Positions 12,950 to 21,831 of a stretch of DNA of 55,927 bases are shown one piece after another. The stretch lies in NCBI GenBank assembly GCA_964521105.1, contig CAZFPO010000009.1, positions 1 to 55,927 of the forward strand. The letters are read 5' to 3'. Source of the stretch: JAQUGA01 sp964521105 (GTDB taxonomy: Bacteria; Bacteroidota; Bacteroidia; Bacteroidales; WCHB1-69). Positions within the stretch are counted from its first letter, which is position 1. Each line of letters starts with the position of its first letter. The notes below the pieces were generated by a model. The model saw only the letters and a list, made by a program, of their open reading frames with translations, did not search any database and had not been told where the DNA came from. Both the position numbers and the translations under genes were made by a program.

Positions 12950-15900
12950 ATGAGGCAATTTATACGCTCTGCTGTCATTGGAGTAACAGTTTTAATGTGT
13001 ATTTCAATAAATTTATTTGCTCAGCCTGGCTGTCCCAATGTAGATGCAGGTAATAATTTAACAGTTGATTGTACTAACAATTGTGCAACTTTAAACTCTA
13101 CATTTTTGCAAACGGGTGAAACAACTTCATATAGCGTTACATCTATTCCTTATGCACCCCCATATTCATATAGCTCAGGAACTGGAATCATTATGAATGT
13201 GGACGATGTATGGAGTAGCCTACTTACTTTACCTTTTAATTTTTGTTTTTTTGGACAGGTTTATAATAAAATTGTAATTGGCTCTAATGGTTTAATTTCC
13301 TTTAATGCTTCGTATGCTGGTGGTTATTGTCCTTGGTCATATAGCGCTACTTGTCCTAGTAGTAGTTTGCCTTTAAATTGTATTTTTGGACCTTACCACG
13401 ATATTGATCCAAACGTTGGTGGAACCATAAAATATGCTATGTTGGGTACAGCACCCTGTCGAACATTTGTAATTAGTTTTTATCAAGTACCCATGTATAG
13501 TTCAAGTTGTAATTCGTTAAAAGCTACCCATCAAATTGTATTATACGAAACAACAAACGTTATTGAGGTATACATGCAAAATAAACCAACTTGTACCTCA
13601 TGGAATGGCGGTAGAGCAATTGTTGGTATTCAAAATAGTAATGGTAGCATTGGATATACCGCTCCAAATAGAAACAGTACTCAATGGACAACTACAAACG
13701 AAGCCTGGCGTTTTACACCAAATGGTACTTCAAATGTATCAATACAATGGCTACAAGGTTCAAATGTTATTGGAACAGGAACTTCTGTTCAGGTTTGCCC
13801 GTCAGCCACAACATCGTATACGGTTAAAGCTACATATACAAATTGCGATGCCACAACGGTGGTCGCTACCGATAATGTTACCGTTACATTTAATAATAAC
13901 CTAAATCCGAGTATTTCACCTTCAAATCCTACCGTTTGTAGTGGTACGCCGGTTTCTGTTACTGCTTCGGGAGCTACTTCGTACCAATGGTCTGATGGAT
14001 TAGGAACAAGCCCAACTGTTACTGTTAATCCAACTTCACAAACTACTTATACGGTTACCGCTACATCAGGTTCTTGCACCACAACTAGGTCTGTTCAAGT
14101 TAATGTAAATCCAATCCCTAATGTACAAGTATCAAACTATCCAGTTGAAATTTGTATTGGACAAACTTCTCAAATATCAGCTTCAGGTGCCAGTACTTAT
14201 GCTTGGTCGCCTTCAACTGGATTAAGTTCTTCTACGGGTGCTGTTGTTAATTCATCACCAACAACTCCCGGAAGTTATACTTATACTGTTACAGGCACTG
14301 CCAGTGGGTGCACGGGTACAGCAACTACAACAGTTACGGTTAAACCCAATCCAGTTATGTCTATTAGTCCATCTCCTGTTTTAATTTGCCCTGGTGAAAG
14401 TGTGGATTTAACTGCTTCAGGTGCTTCATCGGCTACTTGGGCACCCTCAAATGGATTAAATTCAACAAACCAACTTACGGTAACTTCAACACCAACAAAT
14501 ACTCAAACCTATACTGTTATTGGTAATGAAAATGGTTGTACTGGTTCAGCACAAGTTACTGTTACCGTAAAACCAAAACCATTAATGACGATAAATCCTA
14601 GTTCGATACAAATTTGTTCTGGAGATTCAACCTTGTTAACTGCCGGAGGGGCTAATTCTTATTTGTGGTCGCCATCGATAGGTTTATCTGCTTCAAACAC
14701 AAATCAGGTTTATGCAAACCCATCTCAAACCACAACATATTCTGTTGTTGGAACTACTAATGGTTGTCAAGACAGTATACACACTACCGTTACGGTTATT
14801 AGTAATCCAAATATTTCAATAAATCCTTCATCAATATCTATTTGCCCAGGCGAAACTGCCACTTTAAATGCATCAGGTGGTATAAATTACACATGGACGC
14901 CATCCACTGGTTTAAATTGTACAAATTCACCAACAGTGCAAGCTACTCCAAACGAAACAATTACTTATACGGTAGTTGGAACTACTGATGGTTGTAATGG
15001 TACAACTCAAGCTGAAGTAATTGTAAAATCTAAACCAACGGTTACTGTTAATCCTTCGGTTGCTACAATTTGTGTTAATAATAATGTCAGCCTAGTTGCC
15101 TCTGGTGCAGATTCGTATGCTTGGACTCCCAATGCTGGATTGTCTTCATCGGTTTTAGCAAGCGTAACAGCTTCACCAACAAGTACAATCACTTATACGG
15201 TTATTGGTACTTCAAATTCCTGTATTGATAGTGCTCATGTTACCGTTAATGTTAATCCTTTGCCAGTTATTGATGTTCAAAGTGATAAAATTGAAGGGTG
15301 TGCTCCAAGTGGAATTAATTATTCTGTTGTGTCAAATCCAACCCTTCAATCATGTGTTTGGCAATTAGGAAACGGACAGTCATCAACCATACCAAATCCT
15401 TCAACTATGTATATGGTTGCGGGGCAGTATTCGGTTTCTGTTAATGTGGTGGATGTAAATGGTTGTCAAAATAGTTTAACTAAACCAAATTATATCACCA
15501 TTCATCCAACTCCTGTTGTAGATTTTACAGTGAATCCCGAAATGGGTATTCAAGAAGTACCCTCTTCCGTGGTTTCGTCATATACTCAAACGCCTGCAAC
15601 ATGGACATGGAAATGGGGCGATGGCTTAGTTGATTCATACTCGGAGAATACTGCTTCGCACACCTATTTACAAAGTGGAATTTATTTTATTACTCATATT
15701 GTTGAAACTCAATACGGTTGTATCGATTCTATTCGTAAAGACTACACCGTTATTTTTGAAGTTACAATTCCAAATGTTTTTACTCCAAATGGAGATGGTG
15801 TGAATGACTATTTTGTTATTGATGGAATTGAATTTTTACCGAATTGCCACTTAGTAATTTATAACCGATGGGGCAGGGTCGTTTATCAAAGCGACTTTTA

Positions 15901-16012
15901 CAAAAACGATTGGGATGGAGGAGATTGTGCAGAAGGAACATATTACTACGTTTTTGTGGCACCAATTAGCAATACAAAGCCGTTTTCGGGTTCAGTTACC
16001 TTGTTAAGATAA
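12950..16012 (+). CDS. Secreted nidogen-like/Ig/PKD protein with T9SS type B (gliding-associated, CHU_C) sorting domain
   Basis: A secreted protein of 1,020 residues. The start is placed at the ATG at 12950, which begins a good signal peptide (MRQFIRSAVIGVTVLMCISI, ending LFAQ). A GTG at 12890 would add 20 implausible residues. After the signal comes a nidogen-like domain (GSNGLISF, then FGPYHDIDP, about residues 60-280), six Ig-like repeats of about 76 residues with ICxGxxxxLxASGAxxYxW and TYTVxGTxxGC signatures, and two PKD-like domains (KWGDG in the second). The last 85 residues are the T9SS type B domain (VFTPNGDGVNDYF, YNRWGRVVYQS, GTYYYVF). Cargo with this domain is exported by the type IX system and stays associated with the cell surface. 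Binding partners cannot be read from the sequence. It is divergent from the giant adhesin gene, which may share its regulation. Confidence 0.9.
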   Translation: MRQFIRSAVIGVTVLMCISINLFAQPGCPNVDAGNNLTVDCTNNCATLNSTFLQTGETTSYSVTSIPYAPPYSYSSGTGIIMNVDDVWSSLLTLPFNFCFFGQVYNKIVIGSNGLISFNASYAGGYCPWSYSATCPSSSLPLNCIFGPYHDIDPNVGGTIKYAMLGTAPCRTFVISFYQVPMYSSSCNSLKATHQIVLYETTNVIEVYMQNKPTCTSWNGGRAIVGIQNSNGSIGYTAPNRNSTQWTTTNEAWRFTPNGTSNVSIQWLQGSNVIGTGTSVQVCPSATTSYTVKATYTNCDATTVVATDNVTVTFNNNLNPSISPSNPTVCSGTPVSVTASGATSYQWSDGLGTSPTVTVNPTSQTTYTVTATSGSCTTTRSVQVNVNPIPNVQVSNYPVEICIGQTSQISASGASTYAWSPSTGLSSSTGAVVNSSPTTPGSYTYTVTGTASGCTGTATTTVTVKPNPVMSISPSPVLICPGESVDLTASGASSATWAPSNGLNSTNQLTVTSTPTNTQTYTVIGNENGCTGSAQVTVTVKPKPLMTINPSSIQICSGDSTLLTAGGANSYLWSPSIGLSASNTNQVYANPSQTTTYSVVGTTNGCQDSIHTTVTVISNPNISINPSSISICPGETATLNASGGINYTWTPSTGLNCTNSPTVQATPNETITYTVVGTTDGCNGTTQAEVIVKSKPTVTVNPSVATICVNNNVSLVASGADSYAWTPNAGLSSSVLASVTASPTSTITYTVIGTSNSCIDSAHVTVNVNPLPVIDVQSDKIEGCAPSGINYSVVSNPTLQSCVWQLGNGQSSTIPNPSTMYMVAGQYSVSVNVVDVNGCQNSLTKPNYITIHPTPVVDFTVNPEMGIQEVPSSVVSSYTQTPATWTWKWGDGLVDSYSENTASHTYLQSGIYFITHIVETQYGCIDSIRKDYTVIFEVTIPNVFTPNGDGVNDYFVIDGIEFLPNCHLVIYNRWGRVVYQSDFYKNDWDGGDCAEGTYYYVFVAPISNTKPFSGSVTLLR

Positions 16013-16077
16013 GTATTTGTAATTGAGGGGTTAAACACCTCTTTAAATCCTAAATTTTTCCACTACAAAACTCTAAA

Positions 16078-16175
16078 CACTTCGGTTTCGACACTTCGAG
16101 TACCTCAGTGCAAAATGCCTCAACCTCCGTTTTTTAACTCTAAACTCTAACCTCTTAACTCTTAACTCTCAACTT
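16078..16175. repeat. Word-like intergenic repeats reaching into the nfeD-type stop codon
   Basis: Two degenerate word families are visible: a TTCGACACTTCGAGTACCTC-type segment (about 16087-16106), and a run of TTAACTC/TAAACTC words at about 16134-16175. The second run includes the TAA stop codon of the minus-strand gene ending at 16162. Similar short-word arrays occur elsewhere in this window. No ORF is supported here. Confidence 0.5.
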
Positions 16176-17526
16176 GTCTTACAACCATCTGTTGGTTTTC
16201 AAATTTAACGATGATTATTTTTTCTCCTTTTTCAATAAATCCAGTTTCAGCAGTTGCATCAAATTGTTCTTCGTCAATTATGATTTTTCCGGCAGGTCGC
16301 AAAAGGGTAGAAGCAATGCCCGTTTTCCCAACATAATCTTTTAGTTTAATGTCCACAGAGGTATAACCTTCAGCAGATTGTTGAGTAGTAAACAGTGATA
16401 ATTCGCCAAAACGAGTGCTGGTGAGTAGTTTTTGACCCAGCCAAATCGACAAGAAAAATGAACTGATAATGGATATTATTACGATAAAAAATGATTTTAA
16501 CACAGAGGAAGTTCCAGTGAATTCAAAATCAAACCCCTCATTATGTACTAAACTTAAAGTTAACGACATGATAATCAGAAAAATACCCGATACCCCAGCC
16601 ACTCCAAAACCAGGAATGATAAATATTTCGGCAGCTAACAATCCAACACCGGCAATAAACAATAAAATTTCCCAGTTTGAAGCAAGTCCTTCAAGATACA
16701 GTGGTGCAAAATATAATACAGCTCCGGTTATTGCAACTATTAATGGAAAACCTACACCTGGTGTTTGAAATTCAAAATAAATTCCTCCAATTATCAACAT
16801 GATTAATATTCCACTTACCATTGGATTCACTAAAAAACCAATCAAATAGTCAATCCACGATAGTTCTTGTTCTATAATTTGGTAATTATCAATCTTATTG
16901 ATTGCCAATATTTCTTCTATGCTATTAGCTTTTCCTTCACAATAACCATGTAACAGTGCTTCTTCGGTAGTAAATGTTAAAACCTTACCCGAATCATTAA
17001 CTCCTTCAATAAATACTCTTGGATCAACCATCGCTTCGGCAATATTCGGGTCGCGACCATTAGTTTGTGCTGTAGATCGCATTAACGAACGCATGTATGA
17101 TTGATATTTGTCGGGCATAATTTCGCCATTTTGATTTACCACTGATGCTGCTCCAATATTTGCTCCCGATCGCATATATATGCTGTCGCAAGCAAGTGAT
17201 ATTAATGCTCCTGCCGAAGCGGCATTATTATCTATAAAAACCCAAATCGGAATTTTTGACTCTAAAATCATTGTTCGGATTTTATCTGCAGCGTCCAACA
17301 TTCCACCAAAAGTATTTAAATGTAAGATAATGATGTCGGCTTGCATTTCGGTGGCTTGTTCCAATGCTTTTTTCGTTTTTCGCTCAGCTGGTGGTGCAAT
17401 ATCTTCATCGATTGTAAAGGTGAAAACTTTTAATTGCCTCTGATTTGTAATAGAATCGTTTATCGACCACGTTTTTAACGACATTGTTACTATAAGTAAT
17501 AACGAAACGATTAATTTTGACTTCAT
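16162..17526 (-). CDS. NfeD-family membrane-bound serine protease (ClpP-like domain plus OB-fold)
   Basis: A full-length (454 residues) NfeD1b/stomatin-operon-type protein. The N terminus is a signal sequence. A ClpP/crotonase-like protease domain spans about 30-230, with LNTFGG, and the catalytic-serine motif NAASAGALIS near residue 105 followed by the usual downstream lysine region (PDKYQSYMRS). Five or so transmembrane helices follow (about 235-375), with the PGFGVAGVSG turn. A C-terminal OB-fold NfeD domain (about 385-450) has the conserved GKTGIASTxLRPxGKI. Such proteins usually act with stomatin/SPFH partners in membrane protein quality control, but no stomatin gene is nearby. The start at the ATG at 17526 begins the signal peptide directly. 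It lies downstream of the inositol monophosphatase gene on the same strand, 60 bases away, so co-transcription is possible. Confidence 0.9.
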   Translation of the reverse strand: MKSKLIVSLLLIVTMSLKTWSINDSITNQRQLKVFTFTIDEDIAPPAERKTKKALEQATEMQADIIILHLNTFGGMLDAADKIRTMILESKIPIWVFIDNNAASAGALISLACDSIYMRSGANIGAASVVNQNGEIMPDKYQSYMRSLMRSTAQTNGRDPNIAEAMVDPRVFIEGVNDSGKVLTFTTEEALLHGYCEGKANSIEEILAINKIDNYQIIEQELSWIDYLIGFLVNPMVSGILIMLIIGGIYFEFQTPGVGFPLIVAITGAVLYFAPLYLEGLASNWEILLFIAGVGLLAAEIFIIPGFGVAGVSGIFLIIMSLTLSLVHNEGFDFEFTGTSSVLKSFFIVIISIISSFFLSIWLGQKLLTSTRFGELSLFTTQQSAEGYTSVDIKLKDYVGKTGIASTLLRPAGKIIIDEEQFDATAETGFIEKGEKIIIVKFENQQMVVRQVES

Positions 17527-17586
17527 AATTGAATTTTTAAAGAATACAATAATACAGAAAGTTTTTCATTTTAAAGGTTTGAAAAA

Positions 17587-18381
17587 TTACTTCTGGAAAC
17601 TATCTTTAGTTAAAGCAACAAATTCATCACAAACTTCAATAGTGCCACAAACCAATGTTTTTCCGAAAAGCCAATCGTTACCGCCCCAAAAATCAGTTAC
17701 TTTTCCTCCCGCTTCTTTTACAATAAAGCCACCTGCCGAAACATCCCATGGATTTAATCCATATTCGTAAAAAGCATCCATGCGTCCACAAGCTACATAT
17801 ACTAAATCAACAGCGGCAGAACCCAAACGGCGTAAGCCATGCGAATTCTTCATCAAATGTTCAAATAAATTCATGTATTCGGTCATTTGCGAAAAATCAG
17901 AATACGGAAATCCAGTGGCAATCAATGATTCTTTTATGGTTTTTACATTTGAAACTCGGATGGGATAGCCGTTTAACCATGCTCCTCCATCTTTCCAAGC
18001 ATAAAACATTTCGTTGCTCTGAATTTCATAAACTACACCTAAAACCATTTCCTGATCTCTTTTTAATCCAATGCTGATAGCATAAGGCGACAATCCGTGA
18101 ATGTAATTGGTCGTTCCGTCCAATGGATCAATTATCCACACGAATTCTTTATCTGTTTGTTCAATGGTTTTTTCTTCGGTAATAAAACCTGCATCAATAA
18201 TCACTTTTTTTAAACGTTCAACCAGCATTTTTTCGGCTGTTTGGTCAACATAGGTAACAAAATCGTTCAAACCTTTGTGTTGAACATCATTAGACTTTAT
18301 TTTGATATTTTCTTCTCGTATAAACGTTCCAACTTCTTTGCAAATATCTTTTACCGAAGAACAGATTTGTTGTAAATACAT
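17587..18381 (-). CDS. Inositol monophosphatase family protein (SuhB-like)
   Basis: 264 residues, a normal family length. The start is placed at the ATG at 18381 (MYLQQICSS); the longer reading from 18438 adds 19 low-complexity residues that overlap the upstream gene. The Mg-binding motifs of the family are present: EE in motif 1 (TEEKT), DPLDGTTNYIHG (motif 2) and NPWDVSAGG (motif 3). The family hydrolyses inositol monophosphate or related sugar phosphates; the true substrate in Bacteroidota is not certain. It lies just downstream of mtaB on the same strand, 31 bases after its stop, and is probably co-transcribed with it. Confidence 0.92.
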   Translation of the reverse strand: MYLQQICSSVKDICKEVGTFIREENIKIKSNDVQHKGLNDFVTYVDQTAEKMLVERLKKVIIDAGFITEEKTIEQTDKEFVWIIDPLDGTTNYIHGLSPYAISIGLKRDQEMVLGVVYEIQSNEMFYAWKDGGAWLNGYPIRVSNVKTIKESLIATGFPYSDFSQMTEYMNLFEHLMKNSHGLRRLGSAAVDLVYVACGRMDAFYEYGLNPWDVSAGGFIVKEAGGKVTDFWGGNDWLFGKTLVCGTIEVCDEFVALTKDSFQK

Positions 18382-18412
18382 TTTTTTATTTTTATTTTCT
18401 ATGATATTATTT

Positions 18413-19732
18413 TTAATTAGCGAGTAGATGAGAATCATCTTCTACTATACCTATATAAACTCCATCACTGTCAATTTGTTTTAATTGAACTGGAATTATC
18501 TTGTTAATATAATCAATATTATATGGAATTTTTACTCGAATGTAATTTGGTGTAAATCCCGAAATGGTATTATTTTCAATTTCTGATTCAAACAACACGT
18601 CATATATTTTTAATTGATGAGTATTGTAAAAATCGAGTTTCTTTTTTTCCGAAAGTTCATGTAGCATTATACTTCTGCGTTTTTTTTCTTTTTCATCCAC
18701 ATGATTTTTTAATGTTTCAGCCTCAGTATTCTGACGAATGGAATAGGTAAAAACGTGCAAATAAGTTACGTCAATTGATGATAGATACTCCACACTTTGT
18801 TGGAATTCCTCAGCTGTTTCGCCCGGAAATCCGCAAATTACATCAACTGCAATGCAAGCATGAGGCATCAATTCCTTGATTTTTTGAACTTTATGCGAGA
18901 ATAATTCAAGACTGTATCTTCGTTTCATTTCACTTAAAATTCGAGGATGTGCACTTTGTAGTGGAATGTGAAAATGGGGCATGATATTCCTGCTTTTTGC
19001 AACAAATTCGATAATTTCATCGGTAAGTAAGTTAGGTTCTATACTCGAAATTCGAACTCGTTTTAAATCGGTTATCGAACTCATCTGTTTTAATAAGTCA
19101 AAAAAAGTTTCCCTATTTTTTCGCCCAAAATCGCCAATGTTTACACCAGTTAAAACAATTTCTTGTACGCCTATACGAATGATTTTGTTTGCATTTAAAA
19201 TAACATTTTCAATTGAATCACTTCTGCTGTTGCCACGCGCAAAAGGTACCGCACAATAAGAGCAGTAGTAATCGCAACCATCTTGAATTTTTAAAAAAGA
19301 TCGCGTTCGCTCACCTTGCGACCATGAAGAAAAAAAAGTGTTTTTAGAATCAATTTCAACTTGAATTATATCATTTTGATTATTGCTCATTAAAGCATCA
19401 ATCAATTCGGGTAGTTTATATTTGTTTGAACTACCAACAATTAAATCAACTTCTTTAATCTCTTTTATTTCATTCGACTTGAGTTCAGAGTAACAACCCA
19501 TGAAAACTATTTTAGATTCAGGGTTTCTTTTTTTTATCATTCGGGCAACATTTCTGCATTTTTTTTCGGCAACTGCCGTAACAGTGCAAGTGTTGATCAC
19601 AAAAATATCTGCGGGTGCTTTAAAGTCAACTTCTTCAAAACGATTTTGGTCAAACGATTGACTAATAAATGAGGTTTCGCTGTAATTGAGTTTGCATCCC
19701 AAGGTGTGAAATGCAATTTTAAGTTTTTTCAT
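18413..19732 (-). CDS. mtaB: tRNA (N6-threonylcarbamoyladenosine) methylthiotransferase MtaB
   Basis: 439 residues, matching the radical-SAM methylthiotransferase family. The N-terminal UPF0004 domain carries three cysteines for the auxiliary 4Fe-4S cluster (LGCKLNYSE, NTCTVT, MGCYSE). The radical SAM domain carries the CxxxCxxC motif as CDYYCSYC, followed by SRSDSIENV and GVNIGDFG. A C-terminal TRAM-like region ends the protein. The LGCKLNYSE start and the eMtaB-type core indicate MtaB (ms2t6A37 synthesis) rather than MiaB or RimO. The -7 element at 19737-19744 ends only four bases before the ATG at 19732, so the transcript may be leaderless. Confidence 0.93.
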   Translation of the reverse strand: MKKLKIAFHTLGCKLNYSETSFISQSFDQNRFEEVDFKAPADIFVINTCTVTAVAEKKCRNVARMIKKRNPESKIVFMGCYSELKSNEIKEIKEVDLIVGSSNKYKLPELIDALMSNNQNDIIQVEIDSKNTFFSSWSQGERTRSFLKIQDGCDYYCSYCAVPFARGNSRSDSIENVILNANKIIRIGVQEIVLTGVNIGDFGRKNRETFFDLLKQMSSITDLKRVRISSIEPNLLTDEIIEFVAKSRNIMPHFHIPLQSAHPRILSEMKRRYSLELFSHKVQKIKELMPHACIAVDVICGFPGETAEEFQQSVEYLSSIDVTYLHVFTYSIRQNTEAETLKNHVDEKEKKRRSIMLHELSEKKKLDFYNTHQLKIYDVLFESEIENNTISGFTPNYIRVKIPYNIDYINKIIPVQLKQIDSDGVYIGIVEDDSHLLAN

Positions 19733-19736
19733 GTTG

Positions 19737-19744
19737 CAAAATTA
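19737..19744 (-). promoter_or_regulatory. Candidate -7 element (TAATTTTG) almost touching the mtaB start
   Basis: The minus-strand match to TAnnTTTG ends at 19737 and the start codon begins at 19732. If used, transcription would begin at or within a few bases of the ATG. No -33 TTG at standard spacing was found. Confidence 0.5.
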
Positions 19745-19803
19745 TAGTTTATTTCATTATAAGATGTTTTACGATAAAAAGAAAACGTCTTTTCCATAAA
19801 AAA

Positions 19804-19882
19804 TAGCCACAAAGTCGCATAGCCACAAAGTAGCACAAAGAAATCTTGGTGAATCCTTGTGCCTAAAAGTCTTGGTGACAGA
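19804..19882. repeat. TAGCCAC/GTGGC-type palindromic intergenic element, copy 1 (degenerate)
   Basis: Begins TAGCCACAAAG and ends with CTTGGTGACAG; the interior has CACAAAG opposed by CTTGTG and CTTGGTG words, so a transcript could fold back as a long imperfect hairpin. It is related to the elements at 20063-20140 and 44171-44240. Confidence 0.6.
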
Positions 19883-19899
19883 AAATATTCGGATTTTTA

Positions 19900-20005
19900 T
19901 TACACAGTGTAACACAGTACGCTAAAGCGAATGCACAGTGTTTCAGAGTGTAAGACAAGGAAAACACAGTGAAACTCTGTGTGTACTCTGTGGAACATAG
20001 TGTAA
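19900..20005. repeat. TTACACAGTG-type palindromic intergenic element
   Basis: Begins TTACACAGTGTAACACAG and ends ACTCTGTGGAACATAGTGTAA. The two ends are imperfect inverted repeats built from ACACAGTG / CACTGTGT-like words. Related words recur at about 44247-44400. Confidence 0.55.
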
Positions 20006-20062
20006 CCCTTTATTCATAAATCGTGTTGTTTTGACATAGAATGAAAATATCTTTTTTTTAAA

Positions 20063-20140
20063 TAGCCACGAAGGCTCAAAAGCACTAAGTTACACGAAGA
20101 AACCTTAGTGATTCTTGGTGTTGTAGAGTCTTGGTGGCAG
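20063..20140. repeat. TAGCCACGAAG/CTTGGTGGC palindromic intergenic element, copy 2
   Basis: Starts TAGCCACGAAG, has CACTAAG in the left arm and CCTTAGTG then CTTGGTGGC in the right arm, so the arms pair imperfectly over about 30 bases. It is followed by AGGAAAAA. It is the best-preserved copy upstream of the arginine decarboxylase gene. Confidence 0.65.
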
Positions 20141-20366
20141 GAAAAATAACTGTAATTAAAGATGTTAGGTTGGTTATTATCAAGAGTAGGTTTTCATTTA
20201 ATAGAAAGTAGTATGTGATAATATTCGAACTCTAATACTATACAAAACAATTTATTTATAATAATAATCGAATAAAAAATCTTCTAAAAATATAATTCAA
20301 CTCACTTGGATTGAAAATAAAATCACAATGTAAGTAACTTAAATTATTTTTTTCAGTAAAAAGAAT

Positions 20367-20374
20367 TACTTTTG
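20367..20374 (+). promoter_or_regulatory. -7 element (TACTTTTG) of the arginine decarboxylase gene
   Basis: Perfect match to TAnnTTTG, followed by C, 24 bases before the ATG at 20398. No TTG at the ideal -33 spacing was found. Confidence 0.65.
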
Positions 20375-20397
20375 CATTCCCATTTTATTTAAGTGTT

Positions 20398-21792
20398 ATG
20401 AAAAACAAGTACATCGATTTAATTGAACAAACATTAGAATTTCCTCAAGAAGAATTTTCATTGAGTGACAATGAATTAATGTTTCATGGAATATCATTAA
20501 TGGATTTAATTAAGCAATATGGGACTCCTTTAAAGATTTATTATTTGCCTAAGATTAGCCAAAATATTCAACGTGCAAAACGCTGGTTTAATGTGGCTAT
20601 TGCTAAATCCGACTATGAGGGAGATTATCATTATTGCTATTGCACTAAGAGTTCGCATTTTTCATTTGTGATTGAAGAAGTGCTAAAAAATGATGTACAT
20701 CTGGAAACTTCGTCGGCTTTCGACTTTAATATAATTGAAGAAATGTTTGAACAAGGAAAGCTTGATAAAGAAAATTATATAATATGTAATGGCTTCAAAA
20801 AGCCTCAATATATCGAAAATATTGTAAAAGCAATTGATGATGGATTTGTTAATACTATTCCAATTTTGGATAATAAAGAGGAATTAGATGAAATAGATGC
20901 ATTACTTCAAGCTAAATGTAAAATAGGTATTCGAATTGCAGCAGAAGAAGAACCACGATTTGAATTCTATACATCACGATTAGGTATTCGATATAACGAC
21001 GTGTTAAATTTCTATCATGATAAGATTAAAAACAATCCAAAGTTTGAACTTAAGATGCTTCACTTCTTTATTAATACGGGTATTCACGATACTGCATACT
21101 ATTGGAATGAACTGACAAAATGTGTTAATGTGTATTGTGAATTGAAAAAAGTATGCCCTGAGTTGGATTCTTTAAACATAGGTGGTGGACTCCCAATAAA
21201 AAATTCTTTATCATTTGACTATGAATATGATTACATGATTGAAGAAATTGTTGCACAAATAAAGAACATTTGTAATAGAGAGGGAGTAGTTGAACCCGAC
21301 ATATTTACTGAATTCGGTTCGTATACAGTTGGTGAAAGTGGGGCAGTTCTGTATTCTATTCTTGCACAAAAACAACAAAACGATCGAGAATTTTGGGATA
21401 TGATTGACAGCTCTTTTATGACTACATTACCAGATACTTGGGCAATTAGTCAACGATTTATACTCTTGGCATTAAATAATTGGGATAAAGAATACGAGCG
21501 AGTTTTCTTGGGTGGTTTAACTTGTGATAGCCATGATTATTATAATTCCGAAGCACATGCAAATGCTGTTTTTTTACCCAAAATTACACCCGATGACACT
21601 CAATATATTGGACTTTTTCACACAGGAGCATATCAAGAAAGTATAGGTGGTTATGGTGGAGTTCAGCACTGCTTATTGCCAAGTCCGAAAATTGTAATTA
21701 TGGAAAAAGATCCCGAAGATGGTGAAGTTTATCCAAAATTATTTGCTAAGGAACAAAGTTATAAGTCGATGCTTAAAATTTTAGGGTACTAA
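20398..21792 (+). CDS. speA: Arginine decarboxylase, short fold-III PLP type
   Basis: 464 residues. An alanine-racemase-like PLP barrel with the likely cofactor lysine Lys84 (YCYCTKSSHF), HLETSSAFD, the phosphate-binding GGGLP loop and a C-terminal beta domain with CDSHDYY and FHTGAYQ. Classical SpeA proteins are about 630 residues with an inserted helical bundle; this one lacks it and resembles the shorter Bacteroidota decarboxylases annotated as arginine decarboxylase. The reaction would be arginine to agmatine plus CO2. The agmatinase gene starts about 40 bases downstream, which supports arginine over diaminopimelate, ornithine or carboxynorspermidine as the substrate, though motifs alone do not settle this. 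The start is ATG at 20398, with a -7 element 24 bases upstream. Confidence 0.85.
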   Translation: MKNKYIDLIEQTLEFPQEEFSLSDNELMFHGISLMDLIKQYGTPLKIYYLPKISQNIQRAKRWFNVAIAKSDYEGDYHYCYCTKSSHFSFVIEEVLKNDVHLETSSAFDFNIIEEMFEQGKLDKENYIICNGFKKPQYIENIVKAIDDGFVNTIPILDNKEELDEIDALLQAKCKIGIRIAAEEEPRFEFYTSRLGIRYNDVLNFYHDKIKNNPKFELKMLHFFINTGIHDTAYYWNELTKCVNVYCELKKVCPELDSLNIGGGLPIKNSLSFDYEYDYMIEEIVAQIKNICNREGVVEPDIFTEFGSYTVGESGAVLYSILAQKQQNDREFWDMIDSSFMTTLPDTWAISQRFILLALNNWDKEYERVFLGGLTCDSHDYYNSEAHANAVFLPKITPDDTQYIGLFHTGAYQESIGGYGGVQHCLLPSPKIVIMEKDPEDGEVYPKLFAKEQSYKSMLKILGY

Positions 21793-21810
21793 TTATTCCT
21801 CTAAAATTTC

Positions 21811-21818
21811 TATTTTTG
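21811..21818 (+). promoter_or_regulatory. -7 element (TATTTTTG) in the speA-speB spacer
   Basis: A perfect TAnnTTTG match ends 13 bases before the agmatinase ATG at 21832. It gives speB its own promoter with a predicted leader of only a few bases, besides any read-through from speA. Confidence 0.6.
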
Positions 21819-21831
21819 CAGAAAAAAATTG

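Larger units (their letters stand above)
19733..20397. other. Repeat-bearing intergenic region between mtaB and arginine decarboxylase
   Basis: 665 bases with no credible ORF. It holds two TAGCCAC-type palindromic elements (19804-19882, 20063-20140), one TTACACAGTG-type element between them (19900-20005), and the -7 element of the downstream gene at 20367-20374. The genes on both sides read outward from this region. Confidence 0.75.

Noticed and set aside
20398..21792. Diaminopimelate decarboxylase (lysA)
   Set aside because: The fold is shared, but the neighbouring agmatinase, and the Bacteroidota-type arginine decarboxylase segments fit better.
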